Assembly: GCA_021202335.1 (NCBI GenBank)
Contig: JAJQDE010000005.1
Coordinates: 1-32,280 of the forward strand
Source of the DNA: Lachnospiraceae bacterium
Lineage (GTDB): Bacteria > Bacillota > Clostridia > Lachnospirales > Lachnospiraceae
DNA length: 32,280 bases
Reading direction: 5' to 3'
Shown piece by piece: positions 1-7,954 of this stretch; position 1 is the stretch's first letter; every line of letters starts with the position of its first letter. The position numbers were made by a program, and so were the translations under genes. The notes under the pieces are model-generated. The model was given only the letters and a program-made list of their open reading frames with translations, was not told where the DNA came from and did not search any database.

Positions 1-12
1 CCTTTTTTGATG

Positions 13-657
13 TCATTTTCTTTTTTCACCCGTTACCGAAAAAATCACCCAGTTTGCAATGTTTTCGGCATGGTCGCCAATACGCTCGAAATACTTTGCA
101 ATCATCAGCAAATCCGTCGCCTGACTGCCGTTTTCGGGATTCTCCAAAATCAGCGCAATCAGCTCTGACTTTACCGTTAAAAACAAATCATCCACGATAT
201 CGTCCGCCGCTATGACCTCTCCCGCAAGCTCGATATCGTTCTGCACAAAGGCTTCAATGCTGTTTATCACCATGACCGTCGTTTCCTTCGCCATCATGGG
301 AAGATGATCCAAACGCTTGATGTATTCCTGCCCTATCAGATTCAGGGAAATTTCCGACATGTCGCCCGCAAAATCTCCGATTCGCTTCATGTCCGTCACC
401 ATCTTAAGCGCCGCTGATACCCGCCTCAAATCACTCGCCACAGGCTGCTGCGACAAAAGAATGCGAAAGCACATGTTTTCAATCTCTTTCTCCTTGCGTG
501 CGATTTCATCGGAAATAAGCATTGTCCTTCTTGCCTTTTCACCGTCTTGCTGCACAAGCGCGCTGATTGACATTTCAATTGCCTTTTCTATCATGCTCCC
601 AACCTGAATCAGCTCACCGTTTAAGTCAGTAAGCTGCTTTTCAAATTTTTCTCTCAC
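13..657 (-). CDS. phoU: Phosphate transport regulator PhoU
   Basis: PhoU is a cytoplasmic helical protein that links the Pst phosphate transporter to the PhoR/PhoB-type two-component system and damps phosphate uptake. The protein has the family's two three-helix repeats and typical length (about 214 residues), with PhoU signatures such as ASDLRRVSAALKMVTDMKRIGD and a second copy around IAKYFERIGDHAENIANWV near the C-terminus. I place the start at a GTG (655-657) because GGAG at 664-667 lies 6 nt upstream and the protein then begins MREKFEKQL, the usual PhoU N-terminus. An ATG at 669 in the same frame has no ribosome site, and a still longer reading overlaps the end of pstB. It is the last gene of the pst operon, 37 bp after pstB. 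Confidence 0.93.
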   Translation of the reverse strand: MREKFEKQLTDLNGELIQVGSMIEKAIEMSISALVQQDGEKARRTMLISDEIARKEKEIENMCFRILLSQQPVASDLRRVSAALKMVTDMKRIGDFAGDMSEISLNLIGQEYIKRLDHLPMMAKETTVMVINSIEAFVQNDIELAGEVIAADDIVDDLFLTVKSELIALILENPENGSQATDLLMIAKYFERIGDHAENIANWVIFSVTGEKRK

Positions 658-694
658 ATTAATCTCCATTTCTGAGCAACTTTGTTGCGGAAAT

Positions 695-1453
695 TTATCC
701 GAATCTGCCCGTGATATAATTCTCTGTCCGTTTGTCCTTAGGATTTGAAAAAATTGTTTCCGTGCTGTCAAACTCCACGACCTCTCCCATCAGGAAAAAC
801 GCCGTGTAATCGGAAACTCTCGTCGCCTGCTGCATATTGTGGGTGACGACCACCACTGTATATTTTTTCTTTAAATCCTCCATCAGCTCCTCAACCTTAA
901 GCGTTGATATCGGGTCAAGCGCGGATGTAGGCTCATCCATTAAAATCACGTCGGGAAATACGGCAAGCGCACGCGCGATGCAGAGCCTTTGCTGCTGCCC
1001 GCCCGAAAGCCCGAGCGCGGACTTTTTCAGTCTGTCCTTCACCTCGTCAAAAATCGCGGCTCCCTTAAGGCTCTCCTCCACAATCTCGTCAAGCCTTGCT
1101 TTATTCTTAATGCCATGAATACGCGGTCCTTACGCTATGTTGTCGTAAATGCTCATCGGAAACGGGTTCGGCTGCTGGAACACCATGCCTACCTTCTTCC
1201 TCAAAAGGGTCGTATCCACGCCTTCATCATAAATATTCTCATCGTCAAGCGTAATCTGACCTGTAATCCTTACGTTATCAATCAAATCGTTCATGCGGTT
1301 CAGGCTTTTTAAAAAGGTCGACTTTCCGCAGCCCGACGGTCCTATCAGGGCAGTAATCGCATTCTTTTGGATATCCATGCTGACGTCCTTGAGCGCGTGA
1401 TTTTCTCCGTAATATAAATCTAAATTTTTCGCGGATATTTTTATGTTATTCAT
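695..1453 (-). pseudogene. pstB: Phosphate ABC transporter ATPase PstB, interrupted by an in-frame stop
   Basis: PstB is the ATPase that powers PstCA phosphate import. The frame reads as a full-length PstB of 252 residues, with Walker [10 protein letters not shown] in the first half, the Q-loop segment [17 protein letters not shown], then LSGGQQQRL, Walker B VILMDEP and the C-terminus ENYITGRFG. However, codon 108 is TAA (1130-1132). The same frame resumes immediately as [11 protein letters not shown], so the stop replaces the tyrosine of the usual YDN(V/I)AYGPR. One base change (TAT or TAC to TAA) explains it; there is no frameshift. The stop separates Walker A from the signature and Walker B, so neither half could work alone. 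A GTG at 1081 could restart translation but would give only the second half. Neighbours pstA and phoU look intact. A sequencing error is possible. Confidence 0.9.
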
Positions 1454-1468
1454 ACGAATCCTCCATCC

Positions 1469-2389
1469 TTAATCCCTGCGTGTCACGTCAAGACGCCCCG
1501 CTATCGCCTTTGTCAGCATATTTATCACAAGCACAATCACCAAAAGCACTGCCGCAATGCCAAACGCCACATTATACTGCCCCTTTGACATTGACAGATA
1601 AAGCTGAATCGTAAGCGTGCCGCCCGACTCAAAGATTTTGTTAAAATATCCGCTTGCCGTTTTAGGAAGCAGATAACCGCTGCCCGCCGTGAAAAGCAGG
1701 GCTGCCGATTCACCGACAATACGCCCGATAGCAAGTATTATTCCCGTCACAATTCCCGGCATTGCCGACGGCAGAAGTATTGTCCGTATCATATGCCATT
1801 TTGCGGCGCCCATTCCAAGCGCGCCGTTTCGGTAGCTGTCAGGCACTCGCCGAAGCGCCTCCTGCGTGTTCCTCGTAATGAGCGGCAGTACCATGATTGC
1901 CAGTGTGAGCGCACCCGTTAAGAGCGAATATCCCAAGTGCAGCGTCGTGCCGAAAAACACCATTCCGAACAGACCGAATATAATTGACGGAATACCCGAG
2001 AGGATTTCTGTCGTGACTTCTATAATGCGCACTACCTTACCGGGCTTTGCGTATTCGTTAAGGTACACCGCAGAGCCTATGCCAATCGGCGCAGCTACTA
2101 TCAATGTAAGTACAATTATGTATATCGTGTTCAGGATATTCCCCGCAATGCCCGTTGTCCCCTTGAGCGCACTTGTCACGCTTGTCAAAAAGCTTATGTT
2201 GACTGTCCCTATGCCCTTCACAAAAACATAACCCAGAATGCCGATAAGCAGCGCAACGGACAGAAGCGCCGACAGCCATATGAGCACCTTCAGCAGACAG
2301 TCCTTCACGCGTATCGTTTTGCGAAAAAGGCTTGTCGTTTCCCTTTGCCCGACAGTGTTCAAGCTACTCAAAATCATCACCTTCTCCAT
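1469..2389 (-). CDS. pstA: Phosphate ABC transporter permease PstA
   Basis: PstA is one of the two membrane subunits of the high-affinity phosphate importer. The 306-residue protein has a cytoplasmic N-terminal tail, a first membrane helix around residues 33-58, and the binding-protein-dependent permease core with about six helices. The EAA-type loop that contacts PstB is seen as ALRRVPDSYRNGALGMGAAKW and the following IRTILLPSAMPGIVTG. The start is well supported by GGAGGAG about 7 nt before ATG 2389. It follows pstC by 39 bp and precedes pstB by 15 bp, as in most Firmicutes pst operons. No lesions are seen. Confidence 0.95.
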   Translation of the reverse strand: MEKVMILSSLNTVGQRETTSLFRKTIRVKDCLLKVLIWLSALLSVALLIGILGYVFVKGIGTVNISFLTSVTSALKGTTGIAGNILNTIYIIVLTLIVAAPIGIGSAVYLNEYAKPGKVVRIIEVTTEILSGIPSIIFGLFGMVFFGTTLHLGYSLLTGALTLAIMVLPLITRNTQEALRRVPDSYRNGALGMGAAKWHMIRTILLPSAMPGIVTGIILAIGRIVGESAALLFTAGSGYLLPKTASGYFNKIFESGGTLTIQLYLSMSKGQYNVAFGIAAVLLVIVLVINMLTKAIAGRLDVTRRD

Positions 2390-2428
2390 ATGTGAACTCC
2401 TCCAATATTTTTCTCTATCTCAAGCGCC

Positions 2429-3385
2429 TCATTCCTTTTCAGCCTTATCTCCCGCAAGTATCTTTGAAAACGTTAAATTAACTATCATGATAAACGCGAA
2501 CAGTACAAGCCCGATTGTGAAAAGCACCTGTCTATGCTCGCCTGCCGCGTAGCCCATCTCCGCCACAATAGCCGTTGTGAGGAAACGCACTGAGTTAAAC
2601 GGCAGAGGTAAATTCACTGAGCTTCCCGATACCAAGGTGATTGCCATTGCCTCGCCGATTGCCCGCCCTACGCCTAGGACTATCGCCGATATTATACCCG
2701 ACTTCGCGCACGGCAGAACTACCTTGAAAATAGTCTGTATCTTCGACGCTCCGAGTGCGAGCGAAGCGCTGCGCATATCGTTTGGCACGGCTCTTATCGC
2801 CGTTTCGCTGATATTGATAACCGTGGGAAGTATCATAATCGCCAAGACGATGATAGCAGACAGGAGGTTCGAGCCTCCCGTGTACTGGTGCGTCGTCGAG
2901 CCTTTGAATACCCAAATCTCAAGCTTATACATCAGCGGATTTAAAATCATAATGCCAAGCAGTCCGTAGATGACTGACGGAATACCTGCAAGCAGCTCAA
3001 CCGCGGGCTTTACCACTGCCGCAAGCTGTTTTGTCGCTGTTTCCGCGATAAACACTGCTGTCAGCACACCGATAGGCACCCCTATAAGCACAGCGCACGC
3101 CGTACCCACTATTGACGTGAGTATGACGTACAATATGCCGTAGCTTGGTTCGGATGCCGTCGGCGCCCATTTTGTTCCAAAAAGTATTTCCTTTATTCCT
3201 ACCTTAAAGAGCGACGGCGTGCCGTTCAATATCATATAAAGCGTAATTGAAAACACAGCAAGCACAGCGAAGAACGCGCATATAAGAAATATGTATTTCA
3301 TTACAGTTTCCGTAATTGCCTTTGATTTTTTATGCTCAATAATCGAACCGCCAACAGGGACGCCGCCCAGTGCCGAACTATCCAT
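2429..3385 (-). CDS. pstC: Phosphate ABC transporter permease PstC
   Basis: PstC pairs with PstA to form the phosphate channel. The 318-residue protein has a first membrane helix near residues 31-53, the PstC-type periplasmic loop (KEILFGTKWAPTASEPSYG) and the permease core with the EAA loop AIRAVPNDMRSASLALGASK followed by FKVVLPCAKSGI. I chose the ATG at 3385, which has GGAGG 8 nt upstream; a TTG five codons earlier is in frame but lies inside that ribosome site. The long hairpins at 3413-3500 separate it from pstS, so its expression is probably set lower than that of the binding protein. The gene looks intact. Confidence 0.95.
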   Translation of the reverse strand: MDSSALGGVPVGGSIIEHKKSKAITETVMKYIFLICAFFAVLAVFSITLYMILNGTPSLFKVGIKEILFGTKWAPTASEPSYGILYVILTSIVGTACAVLIGVPIGVLTAVFIAETATKQLAAVVKPAVELLAGIPSVIYGLLGIMILNPLMYKLEIWVFKGSTTHQYTGGSNLLSAIIVLAIMILPTVINISETAIRAVPNDMRSASLALGASKIQTIFKVVLPCAKSGIISAIVLGVGRAIGEAMAITLVSGSSVNLPLPFNSVRFLTTAIVAEMGYAAGEHRQVLFTIGLVLFAFIMIVNLTFSKILAGDKAEKE

Positions 3386-3412
3386 ACAAGAAACCTCCAA
3401 ATTTATCTATGT

Positions 3413-3500
3413 GAAGAATGCCTGACCTTGGCATTCTTCGGAATGAAACTTAGATTTTCTTAGGTATTGTATTTTAATACCTTAGAAAATCTTTTCATTC
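3413..3500 (-). promoter_or_regulatory. Two stem-loops between pstS and pstC
   Basis: Two inverted repeats fill the pstS-pstC gap. The first pairs GAAGAATGCC (3413-3422) with GGCATTCTTC (3430-3439). The second spans 3441-3500, pairing GAATGAAA with TTTCATTC on the outside and a nearly perfect 17-bp inner stem (3453-3469 with 3477-3493, one mismatch) around a 7-nt loop; it overlaps the pstS stop codon. Neither is followed by a strong T-run in the minus direction, so partial termination or protection of the pstS mRNA 3' end is more likely than full termination. Such a structure would raise binding protein over permease. Confidence 0.7.
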
Positions 3501-4814
3501 TACGGTGATTAATCCAACAGCCTCAACGATTGCCTGTCCCTCGTCAGATGAAAGCCATGCGAAAAACTCCTGCACAAGCTCGCTCTGCTCTGAGATTTCT
3601 CCAAGCGTTGCCATAACGAAAGGTCTGCAGAGGAAGTAATCGCCCGCCAAAATGTTTTCAGCCGTAGCCTCAACGCCCTCAAGAGTAAATACACTCACAG
3701 AATCATCAAGCACGTCAAGCGATACGTAACCGACTGCGCCCGGCGTAGATGCAACCTTTGCCATAACCGCACCCGTAGAGTCAAGCTCGTTTGCGTATGC
3801 GCACTGATCCTCAATCTCCAAAAGCTCCTCGAAAGCTCCTCTTGTTCCCGAGCCTGCCTCACGCCCTACAACCACGATTGCAGAATCATCGCCGCCAAGG
3901 TCGCTCCAGTTTGTTATCTCGCCTGTGTAAATGCTTATAAGCTCGTCCTTTGTCAAGTTAGCAACAGCGTTTGACGTGTCAGTGACAACCTCAAGAGTAA
4001 ATACACTCACAGAATCATCAAGCACGTCAAGCGATACGTAACCGACTGCGCCCGGCGTAGATGCAACCTTTGCCATAACCGCACCCGTAGAGTCAAGCTC
4101 GTTTGCGTATGCGCACTGATCCTCAATCTCCAAAAGCTCCTCGAAAGCTCCTCTTGTTCCCGAGCCTGCCTCACGCCCTACAACCACGATTGCAGAATCA
4201 TCGCCGCCAAGGTCGCTCCAGTTTGTTATCTCGCCTGTGTAAATGCTTATAAGCTCGTCCTTTGTCAAGTTAGCAACAGCGTTTGACGTGTCAGTGACAA
4301 CCGCGATACCGTCGATAGCTACGATGTTCTCAACCGCGCCGCTCTCAATCTCGCTGTCCTTTAAATTTCTTGAAGAATTACCGATGTCAACGCTGCCCGC
4401 AAGAACCGACTCAATACCTGCGCCCGAGCCTGTAAACTCTGCCGTCACGGTCACGTTCGGATACTTTTCCATAAAGCTTTCCGCAACTGCGTTCGCCAGC
4501 TTTTCCATTGATGTCGAGCCTGCCATTGTGATAGTTCCCGACAAATCCTTTGTTTCCTCCGCTGCTGCCGTATCTGTCGCATTATCAGTTGTTTCCGCTG
4601 CCGTATCTGCCGCGTTGTCAGTTGTTTCCGCTGCTGCATCCGATGTTGCCTCTGCATCTGTTGCCGCGCCTGAAGCTGATGACTGTGAAGCGCTGCTTCC
4701 GGAAGATGTACTTGTACTTCCGCATCCTGAAAGTCCTGCCGCCATAGCCGCAGCCACCGTAATCGCCATAACTGTCTTACCTGTCATACCTTTTCTTAAT
4801 GCGTTCTTTTTCAT
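3495..4814 (-). CDS. pstS: Phosphate-binding lipoprotein PstS with an internal 104-residue tandem duplication
   Basis: PstS is the extracellular phosphate-binding lipoprotein that delivers substrate to PstCA. The start at ATG 4814 has GGAGG 5 nt upstream. The signal peptide ends in the lipobox LSGC (Cys31), followed by a low-complexity Ser/Ala/Thr/Asp linker to about residue 90. The PBP-like domain then starts (SGTITMAGSTSMEKLA) and shows phosphate-contacting segments AGSTSM, TGSGAG and REAGSGTRG. A block of 104 residues, from VVTDTSNAVANLTKDE to DDSVSVFTLE, is present twice in tandem, so the protein is 439 rather than about 335 residues and carries two REAGSGTR loops. The frame stays open. 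The duplication probably disturbs the fold, since half of one lobe is inserted again. It is the first gene of the operon, behind Pho-box-like repeats. Confidence 0.93.
   Translation of the reverse strand: MKKNALRKGMTGKTVMAITVAAAMAAGLSGCGSTSTSSGSSASQSSASGAATDAEATSDAAAETTDNAADTAAETTDNATDTAAAEETKDLSGTITMAGSTSMEKLANAVAESFMEKYPNVTVTAEFTGSGAGIESVLAGSVDIGNSSRNLKDSEIESGAVENIVAIDGIAVVTDTSNAVANLTKDELISIYTGEITNWSDLGGDDSAIVVVGREAGSGTRGAFEELLEIEDQCAYANELDSTGAVMAKVASTPGAVGYVSLDVLDDSVSVFTLEVVTDTSNAVANLTKDELISIYTGEITNWSDLGGDDSAIVVVGREAGSGTRGAFEELLEIEDQCAYANELDSTGAVMAKVASTPGAVGYVSLDVLDDSVSVFTLEGVEATAENILAGDYFLCRPFVMATLGEISEQSELVQEFFAWLSSDEGQAIVEAVGLITVE
3677..4300 (-). repeat. Perfect 312-bp tandem duplication inside pstS
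   Basis: Bases 3677-3988 and 3989-4300 are identical as far as I can compare them, giving two 312-bp units (104 codons each) with no spacer. The flanks diverge immediately (GCCCT on one side, CGCGATACC on the other). Complete identity points to a very recent event or to an assembly artefact. Confidence 0.95.
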
Positions 4815-4909
4815 AATTTCCTCCATTTCTGCGCTATTTTTGCGCATACCCATTAAATTAAAAATTTTGTATTGCCGGCAAGCATTTTTCCGCTTTGCCT
4901 ACATCTGCT

Positions 4910-4964
4910 ATCATACGATTCCAATGTAAAATGCAAAAGCGGGATATGGTAAAAGATATGTAAA
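4910..4964 (-). promoter_or_regulatory. pst operon promoter with Pho-box-like repeats
   Basis: Read on the minus strand, TTTACA-tatct-TTTACC-atatc is followed 22 bp later by TTTTACA, giving 11-bp-spaced repeats over 4921-4964. This matches the TT(A/C/T)ACA-type direct repeats bound by PhoP in Firmicutes. A TATGAT -10 hexamer (4910-4915) lies just downstream, and the -35 position (TTTTGC) is poor, as expected for an activated promoter. It is about 95 bp upstream of the pstS start. The regulator assignment is inferred. Confidence 0.65.
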
Positions 4965-4971
4965 ATATTAC

Positions 4972-5000
4972 TGGAAACCTTTCATACATCGTGGTATTAT
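4972..5000 (+). promoter_or_regulatory. Promoter for the DUF6110-ATPase operon
   Basis: TGGAAA (4972-4977) and TATTAT (4995-5000) are separated by 17 bp, 40 bp before the gene at 5040. It is divergent from and close to the pst Pho box (4921-4964), so phosphate control could affect both, but this is not shown. Confidence 0.5.
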
Positions 5001-5039
5001 TTTTACAGTATCTAAATTAAAAAAATGGAGGCGAAAATT

Positions 5040-5339
5040 ATGAAATTAAAATTCAGCAAAGAAAAAACAGGGTTATTTGCGGCAGGCGTGCTCTTTGGAA
5101 CCGCGGGAGTGAATCTTTTGTCGGGCAAGGACGCAAAAAGGCTTTACACAGGCTGCACTGCCGCCGTGCTCCGCGCAAAAAAATGCATTATGAAAACAGT
5201 AACGACCGTGCAGGAAAACTGCGAGGACATTTACGCGGACGCAAAGCAGATAAACGAGGAACGCGAGCAGGACAATGAAATATTCGAGGATATTGACATA
5301 CAGGAGCCTGAAGAAGCCGAAGAAGGCGGGAACGCATGA
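5040..5339 (+). CDS. Small DUF6110-type protein coupled to a metal ATPase
   Basis: This 99-residue protein has a basic N-terminus, one glycine-rich hydrophobic segment (about residues 9-24, TGLFAAGVLFGTAGVNLLSG), a middle region TGCTAAVLRAKKCIMKTVTT with two cysteines, and a strongly acidic tail (EEREQDNEIFEDIDIQEPEE). I recognise it as the DUF6110 type that sits before heavy-metal P-type ATPases in Clostridia. The start at 5040 has GGAGG 8 nt upstream; an in-frame ATG at 5025 overlaps that site. The stop overlaps the ATPase start by 4 bp, indicating translational coupling. Its role is unknown; a membrane-linked accessory factor or metal donor for the pump is a reasonable inference. Confidence 0.8.
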   Translation: MKLKFSKEKTGLFAAGVLFGTAGVNLLSGKDAKRLYTGCTAAVLRAKKCIMKTVTTVQENCEDIYADAKQINEEREQDNEIFEDIDIQEPEEAEEGGNA

Positions 5340-7417
5340 GATTTATCATAAAGCACGAGGGAAAGAAACGGCTGCGCGTCCATGCACTGCAAAATCGAAT
5401 GACATGCAGGCAGGCGGACATTCTGCAGCTTTACCTTGACGGATTTGATTTTGTTGAACGGGCAGCCGTCTATACGGAAACGCAGGACATTGCCGTTTGC
5501 TATCGCGGTGAACGCGGACAGATTCTTGATGCGCTGCAGCGTTTTCATTACGGACAGATAAAGCCGTCCGAAGCCGTACTGCAAAGCTCCGGCAGAGCGC
5601 TCAGCATGGAATACCGGGAAAGGCTGACCACAACCGTCCTGCTCCATTACGGAAAGCAATGGCTGCTGCCGGCTCCCATCCGCTTAATCCTGAGCAGCGT
5701 CAAGGCGCTCCGATATATTTTCAAGGGACTGCGCTCCCTATACAATCGGCGTATTGACGTGGCTGTGCTTGACGCGGCGTCAATCGGCGTTTCCATGCTC
5801 CGGGGCGACAGCGGCACGGCAGGCTCAATCATGTTCCTTCTGCGCATCGGTGAAATCCTTGAGGAATGGACTCACAAAAAATCCGTAGACGACCTGGTAA
5901 GAAGCATGTCGTTGCAGACCGCAAGGGTCTGGCTGGTAAATGACAAGGGGCAGGAGATTTTGGTTCCCTCAGACTCCATCCGTATCGGAGACATTGTCCG
6001 GGTACATATGGGAAATGTCATTCCATTTGACGGCGAGGTGACAGACGGTGAAGCGATGGTAAATCAGGCTTCCCTGACAGGAGAAGGGCTTGCAGTGCGC
6101 AAGGGCGCACACAGCTATGTATACGCGGGAACCGTTTCGGAGGAAGGAGAACTGACTATCCGCGTCAGACAGCTTGCCGGCGCAAGCCGCTATGAAAAAA
6201 TAATCACAATGATTGAGGAATCGGAAAAGCTTAAATCAAAGCTTGAGGCGCACGCGGAAAATCTTGCCGACAGGCTTGTTCCCTACTCGCTTTTGGGAAC
6301 AGCATTTACATGGCTTATAACGCGCAACACGACTAAAGCGCTGTCAATTTTAATGGTAGACTTTTCCTGTGCGCTAAAGCTTGCAATGCCTGTCACCGTG
6401 CTCTCTGCTATCCGGGAGGCAGGCAGTCACGGCATTACGGTCAAGGGCGGCAAATATCTCGAAGCCATGGCGGAAGCGGACACGATAGTTTTTGACAAGA
6501 CGGGAACACTTACCAAAGCGATGCCCTCCGTTGTGAAAATCCTTTCGTTTGACGACCGCTCCGAGGACGAGCTTCTGCGCATTGCGGCGTGCCTTGAAGA
6601 ACACTTCCCGCACTCCATGGCAAAAGCCGTCGTTGACGCGGCAAGTGCGCGCGGGCTGAGTCATGAAGAAATGCATTCCAAGGTAGAGTATATTGTCGCG
6701 CACGGAATTGCCACAACCATTGACGGCAAGCTCGCCGTCATCGGAAGCTATCATTTTATAATAGAGGACGAGCGCTGCTTCGTGCCGGACAATATGAAAT
6801 CCGAATTTGCAAAGCTTCCCATGGAATACTCCCACCTTTATCTCGCACTCGAAAACAGGCTTGCAGCCGTAATCTGCATTGAAGATCCGCTGCGTGAAGA
6901 GGCCGGCGGAGTAATCGCGGCGTTAAAGGCGGCAGGCATCAAAAAAACCGTCATGATGACCGGGGATAATGAGTATACCGCCCGGGCAATTGCGGAGCGT
7001 GTCGGCGTGGACGAATACTATTCCGATGCGCTGCCCGAGGATAAGGCTGCTTTTGTGGAAAAAGAGAAACAAAAGGGCCACAGGATTATTATGATTGGCG
7101 ACGGCATCAACGATTCTCTTGCGCTGTCGGCTGCCGATGTCGGCATCGCCATCAGCGACGGCGCGGAAATTGCAAGGGAAATCGCAGATGTTACGATTGC
7201 CGCCGAGGATTTGTACGAGGTTGTCACGCTGAAACGCTTAAGCGATGCGCTGATGAAACGCATCCGCTCAAATTATCGGACAATTGTGGGCTTCAACGCG
7301 GGATTGATTTCACTCGGCGTCGCGGGCGTGCTGCCCCCCGCAACATCGGCGCTGCTGCACAACACATCAACTATCGCCATCAGCCTCCGCGGAATGGAAA
7401 AATTTTTGAAGGATTAA
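5336..7417 (+). CDS. P1B-type metal-translocating ATPase
   Basis: This 693-residue membrane pump moves a metal ion using ATP. An HMA_2-like N-terminal region (about residues 1-75) is followed by membrane helices, the actuator loop TGE (248-250), the phosphorylation motif DKTGT (Asp387), the nucleotide-binding domain with a HP dipeptide (EEHFPHSMAKA) and the hinge GDGINDS (Asp589). The metal-site helix reads DFSCALKLAMP (Cys345), where copper and zinc pumps have CPC or SPC before ALGL; the proline is replaced by serine, so substrate cannot be assigned. No CxxC metal-binding motif is visible at the N-terminus. It overlaps the DUF6110 gene by 4 bp and ends 35 bp before a terminator. The last 57 bp of this gene have a degraded second copy at 11085-11141. 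Confidence 0.93.
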   Translation: MRFIIKHEGKKRLRVHALQNRMTCRQADILQLYLDGFDFVERAAVYTETQDIAVCYRGERGQILDALQRFHYGQIKPSEAVLQSSGRALSMEYRERLTTTVLLHYGKQWLLPAPIRLILSSVKALRYIFKGLRSLYNRRIDVAVLDAASIGVSMLRGDSGTAGSIMFLLRIGEILEEWTHKKSVDDLVRSMSLQTARVWLVNDKGQEILVPSDSIRIGDIVRVHMGNVIPFDGEVTDGEAMVNQASLTGEGLAVRKGAHSYVYAGTVSEEGELTIRVRQLAGASRYEKIITMIEESEKLKSKLEAHAENLADRLVPYSLLGTAFTWLITRNTTKALSILMVDFSCALKLAMPVTVLSAIREAGSHGITVKGGKYLEAMAEADTIVFDKTGTLTKAMPSVVKILSFDDRSEDELLRIAACLEEHFPHSMAKAVVDAASARGLSHEEMHSKVEYIVAHGIATTIDGKLAVIGSYHFIIEDERCFVPDNMKSEFAKLPMEYSHLYLALENRLAAVICIEDPLREEAGGVIAALKAAGIKKTVMMTGDNEYTARAIAERVGVDEYYSDALPEDKAAFVEKEKQKGHRIIMIGDGINDSLALSAADVGIAISDGAEIAREIADVTIAAEDLYEVVTLKRLSDALMKRIRSNYRTIVGFNAGLISLGVAGVLPPATSALLHNTSTIAISLRGMEKFLKD

Positions 7418-7451
7418 TGCAGGGGAATACGTTAAAAATCAACGGATTACA

Positions 7452-7488
7452 GGCTATCCCCTATTGGCAGTAGAGGATAGCCTTTTTT
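7452..7488 (+). terminator. Rho-independent terminator of the ATPase operon
   Basis: GGCTATCC (7452-7459) pairs with GGATAGCC (7475-7482), followed by six T residues (7483-7488). Confidence 0.85.
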
Positions 7489-7586
7489 GTTACTTGCGGT
7501 TGTTTCTGTCCCATCCCTACTCGCTCTAATCTGATTAAGGAAATTATATTACCTTATGTCAAATAACGCTATAAAATATTGAAAAA

Positions 7587-7855
7587 ACTACGCCTTCTCC
7601 ACCGTCAGCCCCTGATACATCTCCATAAGCTTTGCTACACAAATCCCCTCGGTTGTGTCCTTGATTGAAAAGCCATATGCTTCCATTACTGCTTTGTCGT
7701 TTTGGGTATGCGCACGGCGAAGCTCGCGCGGCATGGTCAGCTCATCGTATAAATAGGCTACTGTTGGGATATAACGCCCGCGCGTCCAAAATTCCCTGCG
7801 CGGTCTGCTCGACTTTGGCTTTCTGTTCGGCGGTGGGAGTACACCACGGGAGGTC
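7587..7855 (-). pseudogene. Remnant A of an MmeI-like methyltransferase C-terminus
   Basis: The minus strand encodes PWCTPTAEQKAKVEQTAQGI followed by LDARALYPNSSL, then a 5-bp deletion shifts frame and the sequence resumes as LYDELTMPRELRRAHTQNDK and ends in YQGLTVEKA. This is the same C-terminal segment as in the longer remnant at 8271-8941, and matches the conserved tail of MmeI-like type IIL restriction/methyltransferase proteins (family from memory). Nothing of the catalytic part is present. Homology stops abruptly at 7855, where the promoter and structured-RNA locus begins. It is non-functional. Confidence 0.7.
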
Positions 7856-7876
7856 TAATGTTTGGCTTACTAAGAT

Positions 7877-7905
7877 TTGACATAATTTGCTATTAATGAT
7901 AACAT
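7877..7905 (+). promoter_or_regulatory. Strong sigma-A-type promoter of the structured-RNA locus
   Basis: A perfect TTGACA (7877-7882) is spaced 17 bp from TAACAT (7900-7905). The predicted start near 7912 would give a transcript of about 235 nt ending at the terminator at 8110-8147. Confidence 0.65.
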
Positions 7906-7954
7906 ATACCAGTTGCCACTGTCCCTTTTCGCAATGGAAAGGAGTGTGAAAAGC

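Noticed and set aside
1081-1132. Frameshift in pstB
   Set aside because: Both halves are in the same frame (the stops at 1130 and 695 differ by 435 = 3 x 145); the break is a single nonsense codon.
4243-4929. Plus-strand frame of 228 codons
   Set aside because: Antisense to pstS; the Ser/Ala/Val-rich translation mirrors the pstS linker.
6374-6835. Minus-strand frames inside the ATPase gene
   Set aside because: Shadow frames of a clear P-type ATPase with all motifs on the plus strand.
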